A DNA stretch of 64,000 nt from Paenibacillus pedocola (GTDB taxonomy: Bacteria > Bacillota > Bacilli > Paenibacillales > Paenibacillaceae). The position numbers were made by a program, and so were the translations under genes. The notes under the pieces are model-generated. The model ran no database searches. It was not told where the DNA came from and saw only the letters and a program-made list of their open reading frames with translations. The stretch covers positions 1,240,001-1,304,000 of the forward strand of contig NZ_CP134223.1 of assembly GCF_031599675.1 (NCBI RefSeq), in the 5' to 3' direction. Below, one piece after another: positions 19,160 through 27,611 of the stretch (the first letter of the stretch is position 1; every line of letters starts with the position of its first letter).

Positions 19160-19318
19160 GGCTTGGTATCTTATGTTTTTGAAGCTCCTGAAGATGTTAT
19201 TTTAACTGGCGGGTATACATGGAATGAAGATGGTGATCCAAGAACAGCCGGTGCATATGAAAAGTTATCTTATAAGAGAAGTGAAATTCTTCTTACACTA
19301 AGCAGACTGGCTGAATGA
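19160..19318 (+). pseudogene. Gene fragment, 3' end of an unknown protein
   Basis: 52 codons open after a TAA at 19157 with no start codon. The reading (TGGYTWNEDGDPRTAGAYEK) looks coding, and base composition is more AT-rich than the neighbours. It ends in TGA at 19316-19318. Probably the tail of a decayed gene; no family recognised. The rest of 19029-19377 holds nothing else I can support. Confidence 0.35.
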
Positions 19319-19377
19319 CAATGGTGATAGGCTGCCGGCAGGCAGCCTATTCAACTAAAACGGAAGGAGTAGAGAAG

Positions 19378-19863
19378 ATGCTTACATACCGCCAATTGGC
19401 CCGGGAAGATTTGGACATAATTTGTTCGTTTCCCGTAAATGAGGAAGAGCTGTTCTGCGTCAGCCCTAAATTCCGCTATCCGCTGACACCGGAGCAAATT
19501 TTGCAGGTGCTGGAGGGACGATTTAATCCGACGGTTATCACCCTTGAAGACAGCAGTCAACCGCTTGCCTATGCGAATCTGTATGACAAAGACGAGGAGC
19601 AGCATACCTGCTGGCTGGGAAATGTAATCGTGAGCCCGGAGCACCGGGGATCAGGTGTTTCGTCCTTTTTGCTGGAATCGATGATTGGCCAAGCCCGGAA
19701 GGAGCATAACATCCACACTTTAAAACTATTTTGCCATAATACGAATACTAATGCGCTGCTGTTCTACTGCCGGCATGGCTTCATCCCTTGCGGGTATAAA
19801 ATCTTCCCGGGGCTGAATCAGGATAAGATTGTTGGAATTGAAATGTTCAAAAGGCTGGGCTAA
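19378..19863 (+). CDS. GNAT N-acetyltransferase
   Basis: 161 aa acetyltransferase fold. The acetyl-CoA-binding motif A region is GNVIVSPEHRGSGVSSFLLE, and motif B includes LFYCRHGFIPCGYKI. GGAAGGAG lies a few bases before the ATG at 19378; an upstream frame extension to 19315 is rejected. Substrate unknown. It is followed about 100 bases later by a phosphoesterase and a P-loop kinase, possibly one transcript. Confidence 0.88.
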   Translation: MLTYRQLAREDLDIICSFPVNEEELFCVSPKFRYPLTPEQILQVLEGRFNPTVITLEDSSQPLAYANLYDKDEEQHTCWLGNVIVSPEHRGSGVSSFLLESMIGQARKEHNIHTLKLFCHNTNTNALLFYCRHGFIPCGYKIFPGLNQDKIVGIEMFKRLG

Positions 19864-19967
19864 AGAGCGGGTCCCAGACCAATTGTTGGGTTGCCGAAAG
19901 AGTATAGTCAGCCGCAGAAGGATTATTTTATTCAAAGGGTTCAAAAGGCTCAAAAGGAGGTGCCGCT

Positions 19968-20696
19968 GTGCAGAGCATAGCTATCATCACGGATATTCAC
20001 GGGAACGCTGCGGCGCTTGAAGCGGTGCTGAAGGATATTTCGGGCAGGGGGCTCCGGCAAATTGTTTGTTTGGGAGATGTGGTGGCGATCGGTCCTGATA
20101 CGGACCGTGTATTTGAACTGCTGCTGGCGCAGGAGGAGATCATGTTTATCAGCGGCAATCATGACATTGCCCTGCAGCGGGCGTTCCGCGGTGAGAAGCC
20201 GCCGCCCGGGAATCACGCGGAACGGGTGCATCACGAATGGCTGGCCCAAAGAATCAGTCCGCATTATATCGGGCTTATGAGTCAATGGCCTATGTCGGAA
20301 ACTGCATGCATTGAGGGTGTGCGGATGTTATTCACCCATTATCATCTCAATTCAGACGGGTGGTACATGCCTGTAGACTGGAGTCCGACGGCCGGGAAGC
20401 TGAATCAGCTGTATGCGGATACGGAGTACCGGCTTGTCGCCTTTGGCCATCACCATGTTGTACATCATTTTCATGCCGGAGAGACCACCTTCTTCAATCC
20501 GGGGGCGCTTGGCTGCGCTCATTCGGGACAGTCTATTGCCAAGTATGGCATCGTGACCGTCCAGAACGGGAGGGTAACCGCCGAAACGGTAGAGATTGCT
20601 TATGACAATAGCGGTTTTCTCCGCTCGTATGAGCAGCTCGGCGTGCCGGATAAAGATACGATTCTGAGAATATTCCATGGGAGGGCTTCACATTAA
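19968..20696 (+). CDS. Calcineurin-like metallophosphoesterase (YfcE/ApaH group)
   Basis: 242 aa with all motifs of the metallophosphatase fold: TDIHGN (1), CLGDVVAIGP (2), SGNHD (3), FTHYH (4) and FGHHHVVHH (5). Two metal ions are expected in the active site. GTG start with an excellent AAAGGAGGTG five bases upstream. Substrate unknown; related proteins act on phosphodiesters or dinucleoside polyphosphates. Confidence 0.88.
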   Translation: MQSIAIITDIHGNAAALEAVLKDISGRGLRQIVCLGDVVAIGPDTDRVFELLLAQEEIMFISGNHDIALQRAFRGEKPPPGNHAERVHHEWLAQRISPHYIGLMSQWPMSETACIEGVRMLFTHYHLNSDGWYMPVDWSPTAGKLNQLYADTEYRLVAFGHHHVVHHFHAGETTFFNPGALGCAHSGQSIAKYGIVTVQNGRVTAETVEIAYDNSGFLRSYEQLGVPDKDTILRIFHGRASH

Positions 20697-21210
20697 AATC
20701 CGGATTATCGGCGGCTGCGGGAGCGGGAAATCTTATATTGCCAGGGAGCTGTCCGGAAGATACGGCATTCCTTGTTATGAAACGGATAATTTTGTATGGG
20801 AGAGAGGGCCCGTAGACAGCAGGCGTTCTCCAGAAGTAAGAGATGCCCGGCTGCTGGAGGCAGTAGCAGGGAAGGAATGGATTATTGAAGGGGTGCACTA
20901 CAAATGGGGAATAGAGAGCTTCCGGCAGGCGGATCTGATATTTGTGATCACCCCCAATAAATATGTCAGGGATATGCGGGTGGTGCAGCGGTTTATAAAG
21001 ACAAATCTGGGCCTGGAGCAGCGCAATTACAGACAATCCCTGCAGAACCTGTATGTGATGTTATTCGAATGGAACAGAGGCTTTGACCGGGAGGGTTTGC
21101 TGAAGATCATGGAACTGACCGGAGAGTTCGCCGCTAAACGGATTGTAGTGAAGAATAATCGTGATATTTTAAAATATGTAGGTGAATATGCCAAACCGGA
21201 CCACGATTAG
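20677..21210 (+). CDS. Small P-loop kinase-like protein (topology-modulation / adenylate-kinase-like)
   Basis: 177 aa. Walker A is GGCGSGKS near residues 12-19, followed by an acceptor-side DNFVWERGP segment typical of FlaR-type 'topology modulation' ATPases. The ATG overlaps the previous gene by 20 bases but has only a weak ribosome site. Translation may be coupled, or begin at a non-standard codon after the GGGAGGG at 20679-20685. Function unknown beyond a likely nucleotide-dependent phosphotransferase. Confidence 0.8.
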   Translation: MGGLHIKIRIIGGCGSGKSYIARELSGRYGIPCYETDNFVWERGPVDSRRSPEVRDARLLEAVAGKEWIIEGVHYKWGIESFRQADLIFVITPNKYVRDMRVVQRFIKTNLGLEQRNYRQSLQNLYVMLFEWNRGFDREGLLKIMELTGEFAAKRIVVKNNRDILKYVGEYAKPDHD

Positions 21211-21252
21211 GGGAGTCATACCCGGAGACAATGATTATAATTGTTCTTGACC

Positions 21253-21282
21253 TTGCTTCTCCGCTTCCGGATTAGTTATACT
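21253..21282 (+). promoter_or_regulatory. Probable promoter of the ABC-F leader
   Basis: TATACT (21277-21282) is a good -10 box. TTGCTT (21253-21258), 18 bases upstream, is a weak -35. It would give a leader RNA of about 360 bases before the ABC-F start. Confidence 0.4.
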
Positions 21283-21327
21283 GTAGCCATCATTGAATAC
21301 GGACAATTACGGAGGTTCACCCGACTG

Positions 21328-21339
21328 ATGAATAACTAA
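21328..21339 (+). CDS. Three-codon leader ORF (Met-Asn-Asn)
   Basis: ATGAATAACTAA follows GGAGG at 21311-21315. Very short leader ORFs of this kind occur in ribosome-mediated attenuators ahead of ABC-F resistance genes. Its position between promoter and terminator hairpin supports a regulatory role. It may also be chance. Confidence 0.4.
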   Translation: MNN

Positions 21340-21477
21340 CACGTTTCCTAATGAAGACCAGTTCACTTGTGATGTGCATTCAGCACAAGCCACGGGACGC
21401 CCGCTTAGGGTGTACGGTCAGGGATACGTGTGTCTGTCGGGACCTTTACGATGCTATAGAGGAACAGAACTGAGAAT

Positions 21478-21569
21478 AGCAGCTGCCTGCTTAACAGGAG
21501 CCTGCCCTTGGCGATGTTTTATTTAGAGCACCGGACGCCCTTCATACGTTTCCTGTACCGCAGCCTGCT
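21478..21569 (+). promoter_or_regulatory. Possible antiterminator pairing in the ABC-F leader
   Basis: AGCAGCTGC (21478-21486) can pair with GCAGCCTGCT (21560-21569) apart from one bulged base. The second element is the 5' arm and loop of the downstream terminator, so the two structures exclude each other. Inferred by eye only. Confidence 0.4.
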
Positions 21570-21583
21570 GGCTGCGGTTTTTT
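21557..21583 (+). terminator. Leader terminator (attenuator) upstream of ABC-F gene
   Basis: ACCGCAGCC, loop TGCT, GGCTGCGGT and a T-run form a strong intrinsic terminator 65 bases before the ABC-F start. No gene ends just before it, so it reads as an attenuator of the ABC-F transcript. Confidence 0.82.
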
Positions 21584-21647
21584 GTTGCTGTCCGCAGCGG
21601 AGGCTTCAGTACGTAACAGACGATTTAAGGAAGCGGAGGAATGAAAT

Positions 21648-23483
21648 ATGACCTTGATTAAAGTGGAAAACATAAAAAAAGAGTGGAATGGTGTCCCCTT
21701 ATTCGAAGGGGTGTCCTTTGAAATTACTGAAGGAGAGCGGGTGCTGCTGTTCGGGCGTAACGGCATTGGCAAAACAACGCTGCTGCAGGGTCTGCTAGGC
21801 AGACTGGCTTTTGAGGAGGGCAGTGTCTATTGCGGCCTGGAACGGGAGGCATGGGGGGTGCTGGATCAGCAGCTGGAGATTCAATCCGGAATCAGCCTAC
21901 TTGAATTCGTCTTATCGGCTTCAGGGCAGCTTGCAGAGCTGAAGCGCAGATTGGAGCAGCTGGCCCGCAGGCTGGAAGAGACAGGTGGTGCGGATGAGGA
22001 GGCAGTTGCCGAATATGGTGAAGCCTACGACAGCTACGTGCAGCTGGACGGTTACGGCTGGGAAGCCAAAGCGGAGAAATGCCTCAGGCAGCTGAAGCTG
22101 GAGCCGTCCCTGTGGGGCCAGCCCTACCGCCTGCTCAGCGGGGGGCAAAAGACGCGGGTGCAGCTCGCTGCGCTGCTCGCCCGGCAGCCAAAGCTGCTGG
22201 TGCTGGATGAGCCGACCAATCACTTAGACGAAGATACGATGGAGTGGCTGGAAGAGTGGGTGCGGACCTATCCCGGCACAGTGCTCTATGTGTCGCATGA
22301 CCGCACCTTTATTGACCGGACCGCAACTAGTGTGCTGGAGCTTAGCCCGTCAGGCTGCCGCCGCTATCCCGGAGCCTATACGCAGTACAGGGAGCAGAAG
22401 GAATTGGAAGCGCGGACGCTGGAGGGGCAGTACCGGAAGCAGGAGCTGGAGAAGGAGAAGCTCCTGGAGAGCATCCGCCGGTATGCCCTTTGGTTCCAGC
22501 AGGCGCACAGTGCTGCCGGGCAGAATGATTTCCGGCGGGCCAAATCGAAGAAGAACGTTTCCCGGCTACACGCCAAGGAAGCCAGCCTGGAGCGGCTGGA
22601 GAAGAATCGTGTGGAGCTGCCGAAGGTGGCGCCTAAGCTGAATATGAAACTGGAAAGTGAAGCCTTCCAGGGAGATGCACTGCTGGATTTGCAGGATATC
22701 ACCTTAGCCTACGACGGCGGGCCGCCGCTGCTGGAGCACTTCGGACTATCGCTGCGGCGGGGTGACCGGCTGGCAGTCCTGGGACCGAACGGAGCCGGCA
22801 AATCATCGCTGCTGAAGCTGATAGCAGGGATGACGCAGCCGGCCGGAGGCTATGTGCGTGTTCATCCCTGCACGAAGATCGGGTATTTTGCCCAGGAGCT
22901 GGATCATCTGAAACCCGACTCGACCATCCTGGACAGCCTGCTCGAGCTGCCGGGCATGACGCAGACAGAGGCGCGGACCATTCTGGGCTGCTTTTTATTC
23001 CCGCGGGAGGATGTTTTTAAGATAATCGGAGACTTAAGCCTCGGTGAGAAATGCCGCGTGGCCTTCCTCCGTTTGTATTTCGGTAAAGCTAACCTGCTGG
23101 TTCTGGATGAACCGACTAATTATCTCGATATTGACACCCGGGAACGGGTGGAAGAAGCGCTAGCGGCTTACCCCGGCGGTTTGGTTATCGTCTCTCATGA
23201 CCGGTATCTGCACACCAAAGTCGCTAACCGGCTACTGCTGCTTGGACGCGGGCAGAAACCGCAGTTCTTTCCGGGCACGTTTGCCGAATATACTTCCAGG
23301 GAACGCAGCCGGACGCTTAGCCCCGAGGAACAATCCCGCGAAGGAGAGCTCCGGTTACTGGAAATGCGGCTGGCCGGGCTGATGCGGAGTGAACCTGCAG
23401 AGACGGAGCATGAGAACCGGGAGCTGCTGCGGGAGATTTTGAGCCTGCGGCAGGAGATTGGCGAATTCATGGAGGGGAATTGA
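21648..23483 (+). CDS. ABC-F ATPase, probable ribosome-protection protein
   Basis: 611 aa, two ABC domains and no membrane helices. First domain: Walker A GRNGIGKTTL, signature LSGGQKTRVQLA, Walker B LLVLDEPTNHLD. A charged coiled linker (~240-340) follows. Second domain: GPNGAGKSSLL, LSLGEKCRVA, LLVLDEPTNYLD. A charged tail ends the protein. ABC-F proteins act on the ribosome; antibiotic-resistance members (Vml, Vga, Lsa, Msr) displace drugs from the exit-tunnel side. The attenuator-like leader supports a drug-inducible resistance factor, but the drug class cannot be read from sequence. AGCGGAGG precedes the ATG. Confidence 0.92.
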   Translation: MTLIKVENIKKEWNGVPLFEGVSFEITEGERVLLFGRNGIGKTTLLQGLLGRLAFEEGSVYCGLEREAWGVLDQQLEIQSGISLLEFVLSASGQLAELKRRLEQLARRLEETGGADEEAVAEYGEAYDSYVQLDGYGWEAKAEKCLRQLKLEPSLWGQPYRLLSGGQKTRVQLAALLARQPKLLVLDEPTNHLDEDTMEWLEEWVRTYPGTVLYVSHDRTFIDRTATSVLELSPSGCRRYPGAYTQYREQKELEARTLEGQYRKQELEKEKLLESIRRYALWFQQAHSAAGQNDFRRAKSKKNVSRLHAKEASLERLEKNRVELPKVAPKLNMKLESEAFQGDALLDLQDITLAYDGGPPLLEHFGLSLRRGDRLAVLGPNGAGKSSLLKLIAGMTQPAGGYVRVHPCTKIGYFAQELDHLKPDSTILDSLLELPGMTQTEARTILGCFLFPREDVFKIIGDLSLGEKCRVAFLRLYFGKANLLVLDEPTNYLDIDTRERVEEALAAYPGGLVIVSHDRYLHTKVANRLLLLGRGQKPQFFPGTFAEYTSRERSRTLSPEEQSREGELRLLEMRLAGLMRSEPAETEHENRELLREILSLRQEIGEFMEGN

Positions 23484-23588
23484 AAAATATGGAGAATTTA
23501 ATAGAATAATGAAAAGCTTTTATGAAGGCTTCACTTTAAAGCAGTAGAATCAGGAGTACTGAGGCGAGAGCCGATTGGGAGGAACGAG

Positions 23589-24140
23589 ATGGAGCAGGAT
23601 ATAACAGAACGCCTGGCAGAGTACGATTACGTAGGATTTTGGCAAAGAGTGCTGATCAGCCTGCTGGATTTTTTGATTCTGGCGATCCCCGCTTATTTTT
23701 TGAACAGGTGGGCAGTTTCGGCAGCCGAACAGTATCACTCGGGGATCCCGTTATGGATTCAATGGGTGCTGCTGACGCTGTTTAATATTTTTATGGTTGT
23801 CCGGTATGGCGGAACACCGGGAAGACTGGTCTTACGCACGAGGATTGTGAATGAACGCGGGGAGTATCCTACGGTCAAGCAGGCGTTCATCCGTTACACT
23901 TTTTATTTGATCAACTCGCTGCTGGGAGTTATCGTTACTGCCGGGGACGGTTCGGTGTCCGGGGTCGATAATTATTATTCGAATTGGGTGCCGCTCTGCA
24001 TTGCGCTTGTTCAGATAGTCAGCCTCGTTATCCTCATTGATTGTCTGATTATTGTGTTTTCCCGGCGCAACCGGGCGTTCCATGATGTGATGGCTGACAC
24101 CTATGTGGTGAAGAAGGCGGCTCTGGATGAGCTGAAGTAA
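23589..24140 (+). CDS. RDD-family membrane protein
   Basis: 183 aa. An N-terminal VGFWQRVLISLLDFLIL segment opens the RDD domain, with the second motif GGTPGRLVLRTRIVNERG and a third helix near the C-terminus ending in AFHDVMADTYVV. Three or four membrane helices are predicted. Function is unknown in most cases; some RDD proteins have been linked to ion transport. GGGAGG precedes the ATG. A bidirectional terminator follows. Confidence 0.88.
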   Translation: MEQDITERLAEYDYVGFWQRVLISLLDFLILAIPAYFLNRWAVSAAEQYHSGIPLWIQWVLLTLFNIFMVVRYGGTPGRLVLRTRIVNERGEYPTVKQAFIRYTFYLINSLLGVIVTAGDGSVSGVDNYYSNWVPLCIALVQIVSLVILIDCLIIVFSRRNRAFHDVMADTYVVKKAALDELK

Positions 24141-24141
24141 G

Positions 24142-24195
24142 AAAAGGGACGGACAACAGGCAGCATTGCTGCCGGCGTTGACCGTCCTTTTTGTG
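24142..24195. terminator. Bidirectional terminator
   Basis: AAAAGGGACGG...CCGTCCTTTTT with inner GGCAGC/GCTGCC pairing forms a long hairpin between two convergent genes, with A and T runs on both flanks. Confidence 0.9.
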
Positions 24196-24220
24196 TTGTC
24201 TGGGGCTTGCTGCCCCGCTG

Positions 24221-26560
24221 TCAGCCCACCTCCAGCACAGCTTTTATGAACTCCTTCAGCGCCGAAGGCGAACCCTCCCGGGTCCACTGCTCCAGGGCTT
24301 CATGCTGCCCTTTCACATATGCAGCCAGCTTCTCGCTGAGCAGCTGGTCAAAAGCCTCCGGCTGCCCGGCCCGCTCCGCCTGAAGCTTAAGGATCAGCAG
24401 CGGCCAGGTGTAGCCGCCTTGGCTATACATATGCTGAGGATAACGTTCCGCCAGCTTCAGAACCGAGGACAAAGGCTGCCCGGCAGCCAGCTCTGCGGCC
24501 AGATAGCTGCCGACAAAGCGGTGGCTGGGGTCTTCCTTCATTGAGATTGCCAGTTGCTCCCGGGCTTCGTCCAAGCGGCCTTGAAGCATCAACGCAGTGG
24601 CGTTGAGAGAACGTCCATAGACATTTGGCTCCTCCCCGTTCAATTTAAGGTACTGAGCGTAGTACTTGCTGTAGTTCTCCCAGTCGGAACGGTCATAATA
24701 GTAATCAGCCAGACTGAAAGCATAATTGACATCCGGGCGAAGCTCTACCAGCTTCCTCAATAAAGCCATTGCTTCGTCTTCCAGCCCGGCATCCTTTGTA
24801 TCGGAATATTTGGCGAGCATTAGATGAATCAGCATTTTCAGAGAATGCGCATCCTGCGGATTCGCGGCATAGTCCCGGCGGTAGGCTTCCAGTGCCTGCT
24901 CGAGCTTCCTGTCCACAACCAATTGGTCGGCAGCGGTGAGCGTCCGGGATTTCAGATAAAAGAAAGGCAGATTGCCAACCGTCTCTTCATTAAGCCGGTA
25001 GCCGTTACTGCGGGTGATCACATGGCCTTGTCCGTCATAGGCGTCGATGCTCCAGGAGAACTTACTGTCCGGATTGGCGAAGCCAAGCAGGGAAGAGGGA
25101 TATATAGATTGCCAGCCTTCCTCGCTGCTGCTGGTGGAGAAGCCGCCGCTGTTATATAGCTCATCAACCGGAATCGTTACCTGATTATCCGCAATCCGCT
25201 GGCGGACCACAGTACTGAAGCTTCCGCCGCCGTCAATCACAGTGGTACTTAAGCTGTAGTAGGCAGCCCCTTTAACGGCTTCCCATTTGAATTTCACCGC
25301 GGAGCCGGTCAGAACCTGCGAATTAACGGGCGATTTCAGCTCCAGCAGCGGCTGAAGGGTAATATTGCGAGTTAATGAATCGCCTGGTTGGAGTTCTATC
25401 CAGTCATCGGTCTGTGCGGGCCAGGTCCAGCCGTCAATCTGCTCAAAGCTGAGCCCCAGCTGGATCTGATAGAAGCCGGGAATGATACCGGAGAATTGAA
25501 AGTGCCCTTCATTATCTGTGACGATCTGATAAGGTTCGGAATCATAGTACACGCTATGGTAGAGCTCGCTTTCCGCACGCAGAAAAATGCCGGCGCGGGC
25601 TACGGGAGTGCCATCGCTTTTGGTAAGGGTACCCGTTATTGTAGCCGGGCGGTTAAATCCCATATCGACTGCGGTTTGAAGTGCAGCCTGCAGGGCGGTG
25701 AGCTGTTCTTCCGTGGATGACACACCATGTTCGGGCGCAGCCGGACTATAGCCTTGGCTGCTGTCAGGGACTTGTGCAGAGGCGTTCTCCTGCAGACTAC
25801 TGTCCGCTGTTTGAATTTCAGCTTCCAGCTCCGCCCAGTCCTTCCGGTATTTCAACAGCGCGCTATTCACCAGACGGAGCGCCTCACTGCCTTTGCCTTG
25901 GGCGAACACCAACCGTCCCTTAAGCCATGCGGTCTTAGCATCCAGCTCTGCCTCATTATACTGGACAGGAAACTCCGATTGCCGGAGCAGTTCCTCAGCC
26001 AGCGTGAATGTTCCGGCATTCAGCGCCCGCTCTGCCCGCAGCATTATCAGCTCCCGCGTTGTTGAAGAATTGCTGCTGAACCGCTTTACTGCTTCTGCAA
26101 TTGCTTTATCTGCCTCGTTATCCGTATTTCCCCGTGCATCATATTCATAGACCAGCTGTTTCACCGCATTCCGGAGCCAGATGTCAGTGGAACCATTCTG
26201 GATATACTCCTCCAACCAATTAATCCGGTCTTCAGGCAGGAGCGGAGAGGCCACCGCCTCATTATCGGTCGGGTTCACCTGGCTCATCGTCCCGCTGGCG
26301 TATACATTGAACCAGTAAGCCGGATGAGTATTAGCGGGGTCAATGACTTCCTTGCGGATCAGTTCCATCCGTGCGCTGCCGGTGCTGGCAGCAAGTGTCT
26401 GAAGCAGCTCGGTACGCGCGGCTGCGGAAGCCGCCTGGGTTAGTGCTTCAGCAGATTCTCTGGCTCCGAAGGAAGGCCGGACTATGGCTAAAACGGACAG
26501 CAGAGAGAGGGGGAGCAGCACGAAGAGCACCAGATGTTTGACCTTTATTCTAATGTTCAT
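24221..26560 (-). CDS. Large anchored TPR protein with carboxypeptidase-regulatory-like domain
   Basis: 779 aa. One N-terminal hydrophobic segment (~9-28) anchors or exports the protein. Alpha-helical repeats follow (~30-290), then a carboxypeptidase-regulatory-like beta domain (~305-400, TITGTLTKSDGTPVARAGIF), a beta-rich region (~400-530) and further TPR-like repeats to the end. No catalytic motif seen. Its ATG overlaps the end of the membrane protein gene that follows an ECF sigma gene, so this is the third gene of a sigma operon. It may be the effector or sensor of that system. I do not recognise a named family for the whole protein. Confidence 0.78.
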   Translation of the reverse strand: MNIRIKVKHLVLFVLLPLSLLSVLAIVRPSFGARESAEALTQAASAAARTELLQTLAASTGSARMELIRKEVIDPANTHPAYWFNVYASGTMSQVNPTDNEAVASPLLPEDRINWLEEYIQNGSTDIWLRNAVKQLVYEYDARGNTDNEADKAIAEAVKRFSSNSSTTRELIMLRAERALNAGTFTLAEELLRQSEFPVQYNEAELDAKTAWLKGRLVFAQGKGSEALRLVNSALLKYRKDWAELEAEIQTADSSLQENASAQVPDSSQGYSPAAPEHGVSSTEEQLTALQAALQTAVDMGFNRPATITGTLTKSDGTPVARAGIFLRAESELYHSVYYDSEPYQIVTDNEGHFQFSGIIPGFYQIQLGLSFEQIDGWTWPAQTDDWIELQPGDSLTRNITLQPLLELKSPVNSQVLTGSAVKFKWEAVKGAAYYSLSTTVIDGGGSFSTVVRQRIADNQVTIPVDELYNSGGFSTSSSEEGWQSIYPSSLLGFANPDSKFSWSIDAYDGQGHVITRSNGYRLNEETVGNLPFFYLKSRTLTAADQLVVDRKLEQALEAYRRDYAANPQDAHSLKMLIHLMLAKYSDTKDAGLEDEAMALLRKLVELRPDVNYAFSLADYYYDRSDWENYSKYYAQYLKLNGEEPNVYGRSLNATALMLQGRLDEAREQLAISMKEDPSHRFVGSYLAAELAAGQPLSSVLKLAERYPQHMYSQGGYTWPLLILKLQAERAGQPEAFDQLLSEKLAAYVKGQHEALEQWTREGSPSALKEFIKAVLEVG

Positions 26561-26888
26561 GCTGCTTCACCGCCTGCTCATAGATGTCCTTCCAATACGT
26601 GTTGCCTCCGCTTTCAATTAATTCCCGCTGCCTTGGCATCTGCACGGTTTGCTGCTCTTTTGTTCCGATGTGCGGGGCATAAAACAACAGTGCCCCTGTA
26701 GCAAGTATTGCTGCCGCTGCACCGAGCGGCCCCAGCGGAATTACCAGTTCTTTATTCCAGAATGCAGACAGACGTGCCCGCAGCGCCGGAGGATGAGTCT
26801 GCCGCAGCACCCGCTCATGTCCGGTGAAGGTGATGAGGCGGAGTTCTTCCTCCAGCTGCTGTCTAATTTCTTCGCGTCCTCTATCCAT
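26550..26888 (-). CDS. Single-pass membrane protein, probable anti-sigma factor
   Basis: 112 aa: a charged cytoplasmic N-terminus (~1-48), one TM helix (~52-70, PLGPLGAAAAILATGALLFY) and a short outside tail. The ATG at 26888 has AAGGAGGAC upstream and overlaps the end of the sigma gene by eight bases; the TTG two codons upstream is rejected. No zinc-binding HxxxCxxC motif is present, so the anti-sigma role rests on position and topology only. Confidence 0.75.
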   Translation of the reverse strand: MDRGREEIRQQLEEELRLITFTGHERVLRQTHPPALRARLSAFWNKELVIPLGPLGAAAAILATGALLFYAPHIGTKEQQTVQMPRQRELIESGGNTYWKDIYEQAVKQHEH

Positions 26889-27432
26889 GGGCAATGTCCT
26901 CCTTCTCCAGAATCAGCCTCAGCAGCTGCCGCCCGCGCATTAGCCGCGATTTAACCGTATTTTCCCGTGTTCTTAGCTGCGAAGAGATCTCGCGGATACT
27001 CATTTCATGAAAATAGTACAGTGTCAGGCACTCCCGATATATATAGTCGAGGCTTCCGATAGCGTCCGTAAGCTTAACCTGGTGCCACTCCGCCATAAAA
27101 AGCTCTTCAGCCCCGGCAGAGGAACCGGCGGTATCCTCTGTCCATTGCCCGCTTTCCGCAGCAGGGAAAATACTCCGCCAGCTCCAGGTACGCTGCTTCA
27201 TCCGGCAGCGGTTCACAGTAATTGCAACCAGCCAGGGCCGCAACCGGCCGGGCTCCTGGAGCTGGCTGATTTTGGCGTAGGCTTGAATGAAGGTATCCTG
27301 AACGGCCTCTTCAGCAGACTGACGGTCCCTCAGTAGCAGATAAGCCGTCCGGAGCAGCATATCCCCATACTCATCCATTAAGAGGCGGAGAGCAGACTCA
27401 TCTTTGGCTTTGATTCTCTCTATAATGTCCAG
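26881..27432 (-). CDS. ECF-type RNA polymerase sigma factor
   Basis: 183 aa. Region 2 (~10-75) contains LLLRDRQSAEEAVQDTFIQAY, and region 4 (~125-175) contains CLTLYYFHEMSIREISSQL and TVKSRLMRGRQLL. The frame is open to a GTG at 27555, but the residues before the sigma domain look non-coding and no ATG, GTG or TTG is suitable nearby. AAAGGGAGGGGAG lies just before a CTG at 27430-27432 that would start a protein of typical ECF layout. I therefore propose a CTG start; 27555 remains an alternative. First gene of the operon with the membrane protein and TPR protein. Confidence 0.85.
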   Translation of the reverse strand: MDIIERIKAKDESALRLLMDEYGDMLLRTAYLLLRDRQSAEEAVQDTFIQAYAKISQLQEPGRLRPWLVAITVNRCRMKQRTWSWRSIFPAAESGQWTEDTAGSSAGAEELFMAEWHQVKLTDAIGSLDYIYRECLTLYYFHEMSIREISSQLRTRENTVKSRLMRGRQLLRLILEKEDIAHG

Positions 27433-27611
27433 ACGAAGCTCCCCTCCCTTTACTATTAAGATGCGGGCTGCGGACGTATGGTTGCGTGAATTGGTAAAAT
27501 TTATTTGGCTGTTGCTCCAGCTGCCCGTTTCTGCAACCTTTACTGTCTCCCGCACGTCAAATCCAGTAGCTGTTACTTAAGAAAGGTTCTAATAATCGGG
27601 GAGATGACAAC

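Noticed and set aside
21301..21556. T-box or metabolite riboswitch in the ABC-F leader
   Set aside because: No T-box sequence (UGGNACC-like bulge) or known aptamer pattern was found; the tiny ORF and terminator fit ribosome-mediated attenuation better.
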